From Prosthecobacter debontii (GTDB lineage: Bacteria; Verrucomicrobiota; Verrucomicrobiia; Verrucomicrobiales; Verrucomicrobiaceae): a DNA stretch of 64,000 nt. The notes below the pieces were generated by a model, which did not search any database, was not told the DNA's origin, and saw only the letters and a program-made list of their open reading frames with translations. The translations under genes were made by a program, and so were the position numbers. Shown here in pieces: positions 1-9,097 of the stretch. The stretch is taken from contig CAMAQH010000011.1 of the NCBI GenBank assembly GCA_945860295.1, positions 59,442-123,441 on the forward strand, written 5' to 3'. The first letter of the stretch is position 1; each line of letters begins with the position of its first letter.

Positions 1-1128
1 CGCGCTGCGTTGCTCTGGTGTGGTGACGACTCGCCGGCCATGCGTGACACCTTCAAAGGCGGCACGGAGTCGGTAGTAATCCTCGGTGGGGATAGGATCA
101 AACTTGTGATCGTGGCAGCGGGCGCAGTTGATAGTTAGGCCGAGAAAGGCTCCGCAGGTGGCGGTGATCATGTCGTCGATGGTTGCTGCGCGGATGTTTT
201 TCTGCGCGACGACATCGCCATTTCCCACATCATCATAAGGCCCAGCGACGAGGAAGGCGCTGCCGACTTCGATCTCGGGTTTGTCTTTGCCGATGACATC
301 ACCCGCGAGGTGCTCGGCGATAAACTGATTGAAGGGTTTGTCGTCGTTGATGGATTTAATGACGTAGTCGCGAAAGGGATAGAGGTCGTCGATGACGAAG
401 TTTCTCTCAAAGCCATTGGACTCCCCAAAGCGGACGACGTCCAGCCAATGACGGCCCCAGCGTTCTCCGTAGCGGGGTGAGGCGAGGAGTCGGTCGATGA
501 GGTCCTTATTAGCTCGTGTGTTGGTTTGGCGGTCCTTCACGAAAGTTTCAACCTCCTCCGGTGATGGCGGGAGACCATGCAAATCATAAGTCACTCGACG
601 AATGAAGGTGCGTGGGTCAGTGGGCGGACTGAAATCGAGGCCTTTTTCTTTGAGCTTGGTGGCGATGAAGTCGTCGATACTGCCTGCGGTCTTGAGGTCA
701 GTTTTATTGCGTTGGAGGGACCACCAGGATTTGTCGCCGCGCTTCGCTTCGATCTTCACGCCATCACGGGGATCGGGTGCTCCCATTTTGATCCATGTGA
801 CGAGATCGGCGATGACCGCATCTGGCAACTTGGGTTTCTTTGGCGGCATCTCCATGTCGGCTTCGAGATGCTGCACGGTGCGGATGAGCAGGCTGGCTTC
901 CGGCTTGCCAGGGACGATGATCGGATCGCCACTGTCGCCGCCTTTTTCCCAGCCTGCTTTGGAGTCGAGGTAGAGATTGCCTTTGAGCTTCTTCGCCTCG
1001 GCGCTGTGACAGGAATAACAGTGCTCCACCAACACAGGCCGCACCTTTTGTTCAAAGAAAGCGATGCCAGATGGATCGGCAGCTAGGACGGTGGAGGAGA
1101 GGAGGAGAGTGAGAGCGAGGGCTTTCAT
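1..1128 (-). CDS. PSCyt1/DUF1549 protein, N-terminal 376 residues (runs off window start)
   Basis: The reading frame is open from the ATG at 1128 to base 1, so only the N-terminal part is in the window. It begins with a signal peptide (hydrophobic residues 4-16, cut near VLA-ADP). A haem-binding CYSCH motif (C37, C40, H41) lies in the planctomycete-type cytochrome domain, followed by MPPKKPKLPD. The DUF1549 segment contains RYGERWGRHWLDVVRFGES and a second haem motif, CARCHDHKF (C335, C338, H339). Complete relatives are 800-1000 residues and end in DUF1553. It lies 3 bases downstream of the DUF1501 gene, the reverse of the usual PSCyt-then-DUF1501 order. Export and haem binding are inferred from motifs; the biochemical role of the family is unknown. 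Confidence 0.9.
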   Translation of the reverse strand, partial: MKALALTLLLSSTVLAADPSGIAFFEQKVRPVLVEHCYSCHSAEAKKLKGNLYLDSKAGWEKGGDSGDPIIVPGKPEASLLIRTVQHLEADMEMPPKKPKLPDAVIADLVTWIKMGAPDPRDGVKIEAKRGDKSWWSLQRNKTDLKTAGSIDDFIATKLKEKGLDFSPPTDPRTFIRRVTYDLHGLPPSPEEVETFVKDRQTNTRANKDLIDRLLASPRYGERWGRHWLDVVRFGESNGFERNFVIDDLYPFRDYVIKSINDDKPFNQFIAEHLAGDVIGKDKPEIEVGSAFLVAGPYDDVGNGDVVAQKNIRAATIDDMITATCGAFLGLTINCARCHDHKFDPIPTEDYYRLRAAFEGVTHGRRVVTTPEQRSA

Positions 1129-1131
1129 GGC

Positions 1132-2523
1132 TCAAGCGAGAATGTTCTGAATCACATGTCCATGCACATCCGTGAGGCGGCGGTTGGCGCCGTTGTGGTA
1201 GTAGGTGAGCTTTTCGTGATTGAGCCCGAGGAGATGAAGGACGGTGGCGTAGAAATCATAGACCGTGGCAATATCGACGGCAGCGCGGCGGCCAAAGTCG
1301 TCTGTCTCACCATAGCTCACGCCGCCTTTCACACCCGCGCCCATCATCCAAGTGGTGAAGGCGTCGGGGTTGTGATCGCGGCCGCTGGTGCCGTCTTGAT
1401 GTGTGGGCATGCGGCCAAACTCGGTGCACCAGATGATGAGCACGTCGTTTAACATGCCTCGCTGTTTCATATCGGTGAGCAGTGCTGCAGTGGGTTGATC
1501 AAAGATGGGGCAATGGCGCTCGTAGTCAGCCTTCAGCGTTTTATGCGCGTCCCAATTGAGCAGGCCATCGACGGCGCTAGCGCGTGAAGCGCAGTAAAGG
1601 CTGACATAGCGCACGCCTTGTTCTAGGAAGCGGCGGGCGAGTAGGCAATTTTTGGCATACGCGGCCTTGAGTTTGTTGCTGTCGTTGGTGCCGTAGAGGT
1701 CTTGGATGTGTTGGGGTTCACGCGAGAGGTCGCTGACTTCAGGCGCGGTCAGTTGCATCTTGGCGGCGAGTTCATAGGCGGCCATCCGAGCGCGGAGTTC
1801 GTCATTTTCAGCGTGAGCGGCGGCGTGCTCAGTATTGATGAGCTTTAAAAAATCACGCGTGGCTTTCTCAGTACCCACGGAGATCGAGGCGGGCCGAGCG
1901 AGATTGCGCAGTGGCTGCTGGGCAGCCATGGAGATGCCTTGATACTCGGCAGAGAGGAAGCCGTTGCTCCAATTGGCTTTGCCATTCGGTGGTTCACCGC
2001 GCAGGTCCTGAATGGAGATGTAGGTGGGCAATTTATCATTCAGACTGCCGAGACCGTAACTGACCCACGAGCCTGCGCTCGGGAAGCCATCACGGGTGAA
2101 GCAGGAGTTCATATTCACACAGCCCGGACCATGCGTGTTGGTGCGACTGGTCATGCTGTGAATGAAGGCCATGTCATCGGCATGACGCGCCAAGTGCGGC
2201 AGCATGGAGGTCATCATTTTGCCAGACTGACCCGCTGGCAGAAAGTCCCAGGGCGGCCGCATCAAATTGCCGTTCTTACCCTGGAATGTGACCTCGGCCG
2301 CGCCAGGAAGTGGCGTGCCATGATACTTCTCCAGCATCGGTTTGTGATCCCAGAGATCGACATGCGATGCTGCGCCTGGACAGAAGATTTGCAGCACTTG
2401 TTTAGCCTTCGGTGCAAAGTGCGGCTGATGCTTCGGGGCATCCGCCATGAGGCGAGAAAGAGCCACACCCGTGAGTCCGGTGGACATCTGACTGAGAAAT
2501 TGGCGACGTTGGAGAAGGTTCAT
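1132..2523 (-). CDS. DUF1501 family Tat-exported protein
   Basis: 463-residue protein of the DUF1501 family, a group related to the alkaline phosphatase/sulfatase superfamily whose substrate is unknown. The N-terminus carries a twin-arginine signal (QRRQFLSQ at residues 5-12, then a short hydrophobic stretch). Family blocks seen are HVDLWDHKPMLEKYHG, GSWVSYGLGS and EFGRMPTHQDGTSGRDHNP. It ends with the typical short tail HVIQNILA. Its ATG overlaps the stop of the upstream GntR gene (ATGA), which suggests translational coupling, and the PSCyt gene follows 3 bases downstream. The context places it at the end of a sugar catabolic operon. Family assignment is firm; function is not known. Confidence 0.93.
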   Translation of the reverse strand: MNLLQRRQFLSQMSTGLTGVALSRLMADAPKHQPHFAPKAKQVLQIFCPGAASHVDLWDHKPMLEKYHGTPLPGAAEVTFQGKNGNLMRPPWDFLPAGQSGKMMTSMLPHLARHADDMAFIHSMTSRTNTHGPGCVNMNSCFTRDGFPSAGSWVSYGLGSLNDKLPTYISIQDLRGEPPNGKANWSNGFLSAEYQGISMAAQQPLRNLARPASISVGTEKATRDFLKLINTEHAAAHAENDELRARMAAYELAAKMQLTAPEVSDLSREPQHIQDLYGTNDSNKLKAAYAKNCLLARRFLEQGVRYVSLYCASRASAVDGLLNWDAHKTLKADYERHCPIFDQPTAALLTDMKQRGMLNDVLIIWCTEFGRMPTHQDGTSGRDHNPDAFTTWMMGAGVKGGVSYGETDDFGRRAAVDIATVYDFYATVLHLLGLNHEKLTYYHNGANRRLTDVHGHVIQNILA

Positions 2524-3212
2524 GATTGAGCGACCTTTCGATTTTTGAGGCCCAAATCGTTACGGGCATTGAGGAGATGCTTCCTCATGGCTGTAGCAGC
2601 GGCACTGCCATTGCGGGACATGATAGCCGTGAGAATTTTGCTATGATCGGCAACGGCCTTGTCTTTCGTGACTAGGCGATAGCCGTGGCTAAGGCTGGTC
2701 TGCAAAAGATCAGAAAGTGACTGCATCAAGAGCGCTCCGATTTTATTCCCCGAAACATCGGCGATGAGGCAGTGGAACTCCATGTCGGCGAGAACCTGTG
2801 TCTCAAAGTCCAGGCAGTTTTTGAGGCGTTCGTGAGCAGCTTTGAGTTGCCTGAGTTCGATGGCGGAGGCTCGTTCAGCGGCGAGTCGTGCGTTTTCGGG
2901 TTCGAGGGCGAAGCGGACTTCGGTGAGTTGGACGAGGCGCTGCTTTTCATCGGGCACGAGCATGTGGACCGCGCTACTCAGTGGCTTGTGAAGTTTGTCC
3001 ACGACCTTCATGCCGCTGCCCTGGCGGATTTCGAGCAGGCCTTGGAGTTCGAGACGTTTCGCGGCTTCGCGAATGACACTGCGGCTGACGCCGAACTGGG
3101 CGGACATGTCACGCTCGGTCGGCAGGCGGTCGGTGGTGTGAGCGCGTGCCAGTGTGATGATGCGGCGGCTCACAGCATCAACAAGAGAGGGTGATTGGGC
3201 GGTGACAAGCAT
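2520..3212 (-). CDS. GntR family regulator, FadR/FCD subfamily
   Basis: 230-residue transcription factor. Residues about 8-75 form a winged helix-turn-helix (LPTERDMSAQFGVSRSVIRE, then LLEIRQGSGMKVVD). The rest is an all-helical FCD ligand-binding domain (EPENARLAAERASAIELRQL, MEFHCLIADVSGN), which in this family binds small carboxylates or sugar acids, often through a metal held by histidines. It sits inside the operon, 71 bases downstream of the PfkB kinase, and its stop overlaps the DUF1501 start. It probably controls this operon in response to a pathway intermediate; that is inference from position. Confidence 0.93.
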   Translation of the reverse strand: MLVTAQSPSLVDAVSRRIITLARAHTTDRLPTERDMSAQFGVSRSVIREAAKRLELQGLLEIRQGSGMKVVDKLHKPLSSAVHMLVPDEKQRLVQLTEVRFALEPENARLAAERASAIELRQLKAAHERLKNCLDFETQVLADMEFHCLIADVSGNKIGALLMQSLSDLLQTSLSHGYRLVTKDKAVADHSKILTAIMSRNGSAAATAMRKHLLNARNDLGLKNRKVAQS

Positions 3213-3283
3213 GGCGATAATTGGTCAGACCAATTTGGATTGAAGCAAATACGACAAGGTTTGTTTTCTTCTATCTACTGAAC

Positions 3284-4288
3284 TCAGCGGAAGCCAAAGG
3301 CATCTGCGAGCGCTAGACATTCGCGCACGGGCTTCATGCCGCCGGAGGGTGTGGGATGGGATAGCGATGCGGCGGCAGTGCAGACAGCGAGGCGGAGTCG
3401 ATCTGCGAGCGGCCAGCCTTCATGCAAAGCATAGAGCAATCCTGCGGCGAAGGCGTCCCCGGCACCGGTGGCACCTTGGCTGTAGCCTGATGGAAGCAGT
3501 AGTGATGGCTGGAAGTGCTCGTCATTTTCGCGAGTGCAGGCAGCGGCTCCGTGCTCGGTGTGAATGGTGACGGTTTGACGAACGCCAAGCGCCAGCAGAT
3601 CACGCGAGGCGGTGAGAAGTGCGGGGCCATCGTTTGAAGAGATGGTGCGATTCAGCACACGCGAGGCTTCGATCTCATTGATGATGAGATGATCGGTGTG
3701 CGGCATGGCGCTGAGAGCGATGTCTCGAAACTGCGGATGCTCGGTGCTCACCATGTCCACGCTGGTTTGTAGTCCCGCTTGTGTGGCGGTTGCTAACAAA
3801 TGAGCAGCGTGAGTGCGACCGTCGGCGGCGAAGCTGTCCATGTGATCGAGCAGCATGAGGTAGCCAAGATGCAGGATGCGTGCGCGGGTCTGGCTGACAT
3901 CGCAATGACTCTCATTGAAGAGCGCATTGGCTCCGCGCTGATGGAAAAAGGTGCGTCTGCCAGTGCTCTGCACCGTCATGGCATCGGTGTAGGATGTGGA
4001 GCGTTCAAGGCTGAGATGAAGCTGCGCGGCATCTATGCCATGAACCTCGCAGTCCTGGCGAATCCAGCGCCCATTGGCGTCATCGCCGACGAGTCCACAG
4101 GCTGCGAGCGGGAAACCTGCCTGCATCGCAGACAGGTCTTTGAGCACATTGTAAGGGCCGCCGCCGTTGGCCTGCGACTCGCTCAGGATGCTGGCCAGCA
4201 TGTCCTGCTCGGGATACGCGTCGATGATCTTCACGTAATCCACGATGAAGTTGCCTGCGGCTAGAATGCCAGAGCGCTGCGTGCTCAT
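3284..4288 (-). CDS. PfkB family carbohydrate kinase
   Basis: 334-residue ribokinase-family sugar kinase. The C-terminal PfkB signature GATGAGDAFAAGL is present with the catalytic Asp at residue 278, and the N-terminal substrate region has NGGGPYNVLKDL (residues 41-52). The length is normal. It would phosphorylate a free sugar or sugar derivative with ATP. It lies 5 bases after the Gfo/Idh gene and shares an operon with an isomerase-like protein and an aldolase, so the expected logic is isomerise, phosphorylate, cleave. The substrate cannot be read from the sequence. Confidence 0.93.
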   Translation of the reverse strand: MSTQRSGILAAGNFIVDYVKIIDAYPEQDMLASILSESQANGGGPYNVLKDLSAMQAGFPLAACGLVGDDANGRWIRQDCEVHGIDAAQLHLSLERSTSYTDAMTVQSTGRRTFFHQRGANALFNESHCDVSQTRARILHLGYLMLLDHMDSFAADGRTHAAHLLATATQAGLQTSVDMVSTEHPQFRDIALSAMPHTDHLIINEIEASRVLNRTISSNDGPALLTASRDLLALGVRQTVTIHTEHGAAACTRENDEHFQPSLLLPSGYSQGATGAGDAFAAGLLYALHEGWPLADRLRLAVCTAAASLSHPTPSGGMKPVRECLALADAFGFR

Positions 4289-4293
4289 GAACG

Positions 4294-5415
4294 TCAGAGT
4301 GAGATGACGGAACCCGTGCGTTGCGACTCCAGAGCGGCAGCGAATATCTCATGCGTGGCGACGGCTTCCTCAGGTGTGGCGCAGCCGAAGCGGCCTCCGA
4401 GTTCGCCTGCTCGCTCCATGAGATAGGCGGCCCACATTTGCTGGATCACATCAGGGAAGCCAGGCTCGAAGATGCCGCCGGTCACGGTTTTGAAAGGCGT
4501 GCCGAAACCCAGCTCGGTGCGCTTCCACCACTGCTCTTTGCCACGCTCGAAGATCCATAGTGTCTTTGGCTCAGCGGTGCTGAAACGCACGCCGCCGTCG
4601 GTGCCGAGTATCTCGATGAACCAGGTGTTGGTAGCACCAGGAGCGAGACGTTTCATTTCAAGGCGCAATGGCACTTCGTGATCGGCGATGGTTGTCCAGC
4701 TATGGAGCATGGCATTGTCCCAGGTATCGCAGTTAGTGATGCCGCCTTTGCCATCTGGGCGCTGCGGATAGCCTTTCTGAAGCTGGGCAAAAAGACGAGT
4801 CGGTTTCCAACCAAGGCGCAGTGGCACATGGCAGGCGTGCATGCCGAGGTCGTTGAGCGCACCGCCTTCACCGCAGGTGGCATTGAGACGTTTCCAGTTC
4901 GCGGCTTTCGTGGCATCGAGATCACTGCTGTGATGGAAGCCTGAGACGACTTCCAGGACACGGCCAATTTCACCTTTGCGGGCGATTTCAAAAGCACGCT
5001 GAGCGCCAGGGAAAAAGGGCATCTCGGAACTGCAACGCACGAATTGCCCGCTGGACTTCACGGCGTCGAGAATGCGACGAGCAGAAGGCAGATCAATGCC
5101 GAAGGGCTTCTCAGCGAAGAGGTCTTTGCCAGCAGTAAGCACGTCGAGATATAGCTTCTCATGCAGGTTATGCGGCACGGCGACATAAACGACATCGACC
5201 TCTGGATTGGCGAGCAGCTCTTTGTAGTCGGTGGTCTTCTGCGTGCAGGACGGGATGCAATCAAACCACGAAAGCGTGGCTGGATTCAAATCCGCGACGG
5301 AGACGAGAATGGGACGCACGGTGACGTCCACGAGAGCGCACCAGCGCGCAAAGGCGCTGGCCATTTCGCGGCCCATGAGACCACCGCCGATAATGCCGAT
5401 GCGGATGTCTTTCAT
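4294..5415 (-). CDS. Gfo/Idh/MocA family oxidoreductase (cytoplasmic)
   Basis: 373-residue NAD(P)-dependent sugar dehydrogenase. The N-terminus has the Rossmann motif IGIIGGGLMGREMA (residues 7-20), and the family motif AEKPFGIDLPSA contains the conserved catalytic-site lysine. The C-terminal half is the alpha/beta substrate domain (EGGALNDLGMHACHV). There is no signal peptide, unlike the other two Gfo/Idh proteins in the window. Its ATG overlaps the aldolase stop (ATGA). It probably oxidises a sugar, polyol or inositol-like compound that feeds the same pathway as its neighbours; the substrate is unknown. Confidence 0.92.
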   Translation of the reverse strand: MKDIRIGIIGGGLMGREMASAFARWCALVDVTVRPILVSVADLNPATLSWFDCIPSCTQKTTDYKELLANPEVDVVYVAVPHNLHEKLYLDVLTAGKDLFAEKPFGIDLPSARRILDAVKSSGQFVRCSSEMPFFPGAQRAFEIARKGEIGRVLEVVSGFHHSSDLDATKAANWKRLNATCGEGGALNDLGMHACHVPLRLGWKPTRLFAQLQKGYPQRPDGKGGITNCDTWDNAMLHSWTTIADHEVPLRLEMKRLAPGATNTWFIEILGTDGGVRFSTAEPKTLWIFERGKEQWWKRTELGFGTPFKTVTGGIFEPGFPDVIQQMWAAYLMERAGELGGRFGCATPEEAVATHEIFAAALESQRTGSVISL

Positions 5416-6245
5416 TTCGTAACGAGTTTGAGAGCTGTCTTCACGCTGGCACCGTCATGCACCATCGCCATGAGGGCGCGGGTGATGCCTTTCGGGTTCG
5501 GATGCTGGATGACATTGCGGCCATACACGATTCCCGCTGCGCCTTGAGCCAGCAGGCCTTCGGTGCGTTCCAGGATTTCTTTGTCGCTCACACGACCACC
5601 GCCACGAACGAGCACGGGGATGCCAGAAGCTGCGGCGATGACTTTGTGATAAATGCTCACGTCATCGGTGGGATCAGCCTTCACGATGTCGGCACCGAGT
5701 TCCACGGCCTGACGCACGAGATAGGTGATCGCGGTTTCATCGCCATTGACCATGTAGCCACCGGCTTTTTCATTCGGCTGGAAGACGAGCGGTTCGATCA
5801 TCATGGGCATACCATAATAGTCGGCCTGAGGCTTGAGGCGGAGGATGTTTTCCACGCACTGCTCATGCACTTCAGGCGCACCGGGGATCTGGAAGAGATT
5901 CACGCAGACGCAGGCGGCGTCGTAGCGCACGGCTTGCAGCATCGTCTCCTCGATCATCAGGCTGAAGCGGCTTTCAGGCAGTTCTTTGCCATAGATGTTG
6001 GCGACGTCTGTGCGCAGGACGAGGCTGGGCTTGAAGCGTCCAGGAATCTCCTGGAGATGACGCGCCATGCCAAGCGTGAGCTGGATGGCATCAGGCGCTG
6101 CTTCCACGAGAGTTTTGACCACGCTACGCATGTCTTCAATGCCGGTGAGGAATCCAGGCTGATTGAAGAAGCCATGATCGACGGCGACATCGAAGCAGCG
6201 GTTGGATTTGGCGTTGAAGAGACGGTTGAGACGATACTGTTTCAT
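5412..6245 (-). CDS. Class I aldolase, DeoC/FbaB/LsrF type
   Basis: 277-residue TIM-barrel aldolase related to class I fructose-bisphosphate aldolase FbaB and to LsrF. The family start DVAVDHGFF lies at residues 19-27. Lys189 in ADIVKADPTDD fits the Schiff-base lysine, and the phosphate-binding end of the barrel is PVLVRGGGRVSD followed by GAAGIVYGRNVIQHPNP. It would cleave a phosphorylated sugar or deoxysugar by a Schiff-base mechanism. It is the second gene of the operon, 21 bases after the isomerase-like gene, and overlaps the next gene by 4 bases. The exact substrate is undetermined. Confidence 0.88.
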   Translation of the reverse strand: MKQYRLNRLFNAKSNRCFDVAVDHGFFNQPGFLTGIEDMRSVVKTLVEAAPDAIQLTLGMARHLQEIPGRFKPSLVLRTDVANIYGKELPESRFSLMIEETMLQAVRYDAACVCVNLFQIPGAPEVHEQCVENILRLKPQADYYGMPMMIEPLVFQPNEKAGGYMVNGDETAITYLVRQAVELGADIVKADPTDDVSIYHKVIAAASGIPVLVRGGGRVSDKEILERTEGLLAQGAAGIVYGRNVIQHPNPKGITRALMAMVHDGASVKTALKLVTK

Positions 6246-6266
6246 GAGGGTGCGACGGTTAGATGG

Positions 6267-7310
6267 TTACTTGATGCCCATCAAGTGCTTGAGGATGTAG
6301 AGTTCGAGCGCCTCATAGTCGCGGGCGTCGCGGAACTGCTGCACGAGTTTTTCGTCGGTGGTGCGGACTTTCTCCACGAGATGCTGGAAGATCTCGCGAC
6401 TGCCGGTGAGGTGCGCGGTGACGCATTTGCCCTTCTGAGTGCGCATGGCCTTCACGTCGAGGCCGATGAACTCGCCCTTCTTGCCGTAGCCAGCTTCTTC
6501 AAGCACACGCACTTGATTGTAAGCGGTGCGCAGATTGGCTCCGCCGAAGTTCTTGTCCTGATCATACTTGAGGCCGTTCTGATCGTTGAGATGGACACTG
6601 CCGAGTTTGTCGTGAGCGAGTGCGAAGGCCATTTCATCGCTCGGATCGAGGCCTGCGAGCAGGGCGTGGGCGGTCTCGATGAGACCCTTTACGCGATTGG
6701 GATCACTAGAGGCATAGGCGAGCGCGATGGTGTGGCCGATGGTTGGCACATAGGCCATGTCGGTGGGTTCATTCGGCTTCGGCTCGATCCAGATCTCGAT
6801 GTCTTTGTCATGGGCGAGCATGGCATTGATCGTCTCAAGGATGCGCTGATAGGCGAGCCGTGCATTTTTGCTCTCGCGGATGTAGCTGCCTTCGCGTGCT
6901 AGCCAGAGCACCACCGCTTTACTGCCGATCTCGCGGGCGATGTCGATGGTGCGCAGGGTGCGGTCGAGCGCATACTTGCGGTCTTTGGCGCTGTTTGAGG
7001 TATAGCCGCCATCGACGGTCTGAGGAGCGAACCAGAGACGAGGCGCGACGAACTCGGGAGTGAGGCCTTGGTTGTCGAGCATCTTCTTCACCTTGGCTGC
7101 TTGTTTGGAAACTTGCGCAGGAGTCAGGTCGTCGATTCCAGGGACGACATCATCGTCATGGAACTGCACGCCATCGAAGCCCATGGGCTTGTACAAAGCG
7201 TACTTCTTTTCATGGGGGAAGGCTGGGCGGACTTCAGGGCCGAAGGGGTCGGCTCCTTCGCTGATGTTCCAAGGTCCAAAGGAGAAGCGGTAGGTGGTTG
7301 GTTTGCTCAT
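6267..7310 (-). CDS. Xylose-isomerase-like TIM-barrel sugar isomerase
   Basis: 347 residues, similar in layout to class I (actinobacterial-type) xylose isomerase but about 40 residues shorter. Active-site equivalents visible are FHDDD (H51, D54), the diagnostic EPKPNEP (E176, K178), IETAH (E212, H215), KYDQD (D250, D252) and LDVKAMRT (D285). Where xylose isomerase has HIDLNGQNG, this protein has HLNDQNG, two residues shorter, so the usual Asp metal ligand there is replaced or shifted (N242/D243). It is the first gene of the operon and is divergent from an AraC-type regulator. It is probably an aldose/ketose isomerase, but not necessarily for xylose. Confidence 0.82.
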   Translation of the reverse strand: MSKPTTYRFSFGPWNISEGADPFGPEVRPAFPHEKKYALYKPMGFDGVQFHDDDVVPGIDDLTPAQVSKQAAKVKKMLDNQGLTPEFVAPRLWFAPQTVDGGYTSNSAKDRKYALDRTLRTIDIAREIGSKAVVLWLAREGSYIRESKNARLAYQRILETINAMLAHDKDIEIWIEPKPNEPTDMAYVPTIGHTIALAYASSDPNRVKGLIETAHALLAGLDPSDEMAFALAHDKLGSVHLNDQNGLKYDQDKNFGGANLRTAYNQVRVLEEAGYGKKGEFIGLDVKAMRTQKGKCVTAHLTGSREIFQHLVEKVRTTDEKLVQQFRDARDYEALELYILKHLMGIK

Positions 7311-7316
7311 ACGACC

Positions 7317-7322
7317 ATTCTA
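7317..7322 (-). promoter_or_regulatory. Candidate -10 hexamer just upstream of the isomerase-like gene
   Basis: On the minus strand TAGAAT (five of six matches to TATAAT, within TATAGAAT) ends six bases before the ATG at 7310. No ribosome binding site is visible. If it works as a -10 element, transcription would begin at or next to the start codon. There is no convincing -35 at 17 bases. Confidence 0.3.
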
Positions 7323-7425
7323 TACTCATCACGAATCTACTTTGCTACGCCTCTAGTCTCTGAGGCTGCGACTATTGTCTCAATCATCACTGGCCTTGAC
7401 GGGCATCCGTGTTACGAAAGTGGTC

Positions 7426-8346
7426 ATGCGTGTAGAGCGTGAGAAAATTCAGATTCCGAGCGGGCATTCCTTTCGAGTGCTGCGCTGGGCGCGCTCGATT
7501 CGGGATGTGGAGTGCGTGATGGCTCCGGGAAAGATGGAGAAAATCACAGGCGAAGGCACGCGCTGGCATTTCCATGTGGAGATGGAATTGACACTTTTTA
7601 CGGAGGGAAATGGGACGCGCTTCGTGGGTGATCACATCGGCTCGTTTGAGGGCGGTGACCTCGTCTTGCTCGGCAGCAGGCTGCCCCACTACTGGCACAC
7701 GCGGGGGAACTCAGGCGGCATCTCGGTGCAGTGGCATTTCCCGGAGGGACATCCGTTCTGGGCTTTTCCTGAGAATCTGGCGTTGCTGGAATTGTTCGAG
7801 CGCGCAGGGCGTGGACTGCGACTGAGTGGATCGACGGCGACGCGAATTTCAGCTCTACTTCATGAGATGATGCAGGCGCAGGGCGTGGAGCAACTCGCGC
7901 TATTGCTGCGCACACTGGCGATGATCGCAGCGGCTCCTGAGGCGGAGCGGACCTTTCTTTCCGTGCGCTCTTTTACTCTGGCTGCGGAGTTACACTACCA
8001 GCAGTCGATCTCAAAAGCGATGCGGCATTTGATCGCGCATTTTCGGGAAGAGGTCAGGCTAGAGGATGTGCTAGTGCTCACCGATCTGAGCCGACCCACC
8101 TTTGCGCGGCAGTTCAAAAAACATGCAGGGCGGACGATGAGCGAGTTTTTGAATCGCCTGCGACTCCAGGCCGCCTGTCGGGAACTTTTGGAAAGTGAGC
8201 GCGGCGTGTTGGAGATCGCGATGGGCTGTGGTTTTACACAAGTCTCGTTTTTTAATCGACTGTTTCGGCGTCTGCAAAAATGCAGTCCCACGGAATATCG
8301 AACCCGCCGGGGACGTGAGAAAGGGAAGCGCCGATCGGCATTTTGA
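7426..8346 (+). CDS. AraC family transcriptional regulator
   Basis: 306 residues from the ATG at 7426; a TTG at 7375 would add 17 residues, but the ATG is preferred with a weak GAAAG upstream. The N-terminal half looks like a cupin sensor ([39 protein letters not shown]). The C-terminal 100 residues hold the two helix-turn-helix units of AraC/XylS proteins ([20 protein letters not shown], and [19 protein letters not shown]). It is transcribed away from the isomerase-led operon, the classical arrangement for a local sugar-responsive activator. The effector is unknown. Confidence 0.92.
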   Translation: MRVEREKIQIPSGHSFRVLRWARSIRDVECVMAPGKMEKITGEGTRWHFHVEMELTLFTEGNGTRFVGDHIGSFEGGDLVLLGSRLPHYWHTRGNSGGISVQWHFPEGHPFWAFPENLALLELFERAGRGLRLSGSTATRISALLHEMMQAQGVEQLALLLRTLAMIAAAPEAERTFLSVRSFTLAAELHYQQSISKAMRHLIAHFREEVRLEDVLVLTDLSRPTFARQFKKHAGRTMSEFLNRLRLQAACRELLESERGVLEIAMGCGFTQVSFFNRLFRRLQKCSPTEYRTRRGREKGKRRSAF

Positions 8347-8393
8347 TGGGTCTGGGCGGCGGCGGGAGACGTTGCTTCTTTTTAGCGGCAGGT

Positions 8394-8422
8394 TTGACAA
8401 TGTCTGCCGTCACTCCTTGATT
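8394..8422 (+). promoter_or_regulatory. Candidate promoter for clpP
   Basis: TTGACA (8394-8399) is a perfect -35, followed by a 17-base spacer and TTGATT (8417-8422), a poor -10. The -10 ends only six bases before the clpP ATG and no Shine-Dalgarno sequence is present, so the transcript could be leaderless. Confidence 0.35.
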
Positions 8423-8428
8423 ACCACT

Positions 8429-9079
8429 ATGTCCCAATCCTCCTCCGATTTCCCCACCATGATTTCTCCGCCCTCTAACTTCATCGTCCCAATGGTGATC
8501 GAGAGCGAGGGGCGCATGGAGCGCTCCTATGATATCTATTCACGTCTGCTGAAGGATCGCATCATCTTCCTCGGCAGTGATGTGAATGATCAGGTGGCTA
8601 ATGTCATCATCGCCCAGTTCCTCTTCCTCCAGATGCAGGACCCGAAGAAAGATATTCATTTCTACATCAACAGCCCCGGTGGCTCGGTGACCGCAGGTTT
8701 GGCGATCTATGACACGATGCAGTTCGTGACTTGTGATGTGAATACCTACTGTATCGGCATCTGCGCCAGCATGGGCGCGGTGCTACTGGCCGCTGGCACG
8801 AAGGGCAAACGTTTCGCTCTGCCAAACAGCGACATCATGATCCATCAAGTCTCGGGTGGTGCTCGCGGAACCGCGAGTGATGTGGAGCGCACTGTGGACT
8901 TCATGTACAAACTGAAGCGCCGGTTGAATCGCATCCTCGCCCATCATTGCGGCAAGACGCCTGAAGTGATCGAAAAAGACGCTGACCGTGACAACTACAT
9001 GAGCGCCGAAGAAGCTGCTGCTTACGGGCTGGTGGATAAGGTGCTGGTGAGCAATCGCGATCTCGCGGCGAAAGAGTAG
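8429..9079 (+). CDS. clpP: ATP-dependent Clp protease proteolytic subunit
   Basis: 216-residue ClpP starting at the ATG at 8429 (the frame is open further upstream, overlapping the araC-type gene, but homology starts here). The catalytic triad is complete with normal spacing: Ser114 in [12 protein letters not shown], His139 in [10 protein letters not shown], Asp188 in [11 protein letters not shown]. Substrate-channel motifs [13 protein letters not shown] are present. It forms the tetradecameric cytoplasmic protease chamber with ClpA/ClpX-type unfoldases. No clpX or tig gene is adjacent, unlike many bacteria. A strong terminator follows 19 bases after the stop. Confidence 0.97.
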   Translation: MSQSSSDFPTMISPPSNFIVPMVIESEGRMERSYDIYSRLLKDRIIFLGSDVNDQVANVIIAQFLFLQMQDPKKDIHFYINSPGGSVTAGLAIYDTMQFVTCDVNTYCIGICASMGAVLLAAGTKGKRFALPNSDIMIHQVSGGARGTASDVERTVDFMYKLKRRLNRILAHHCGKTPEVIEKDADRDNYMSAEEAAAYGLVDKVLVSNRDLAAKE

Positions 9080-9097
9080 TCTGAGACTTCATTCAAT

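Noticed and set aside
1939..2529. 196-codon plus-strand frame opposite a DUF1501 gene
   Set aside because: Antisense shadow; the minus-strand gene has a complete Tat signal and family motifs.
5457..6902. Long plus-strand frame (481 codons) opposite the aldolase and isomerase genes
   Set aside because: It lies wholly antisense to two well-conserved genes and its product is His/Glu-rich, typical of the complement of GC-rich coding DNA.
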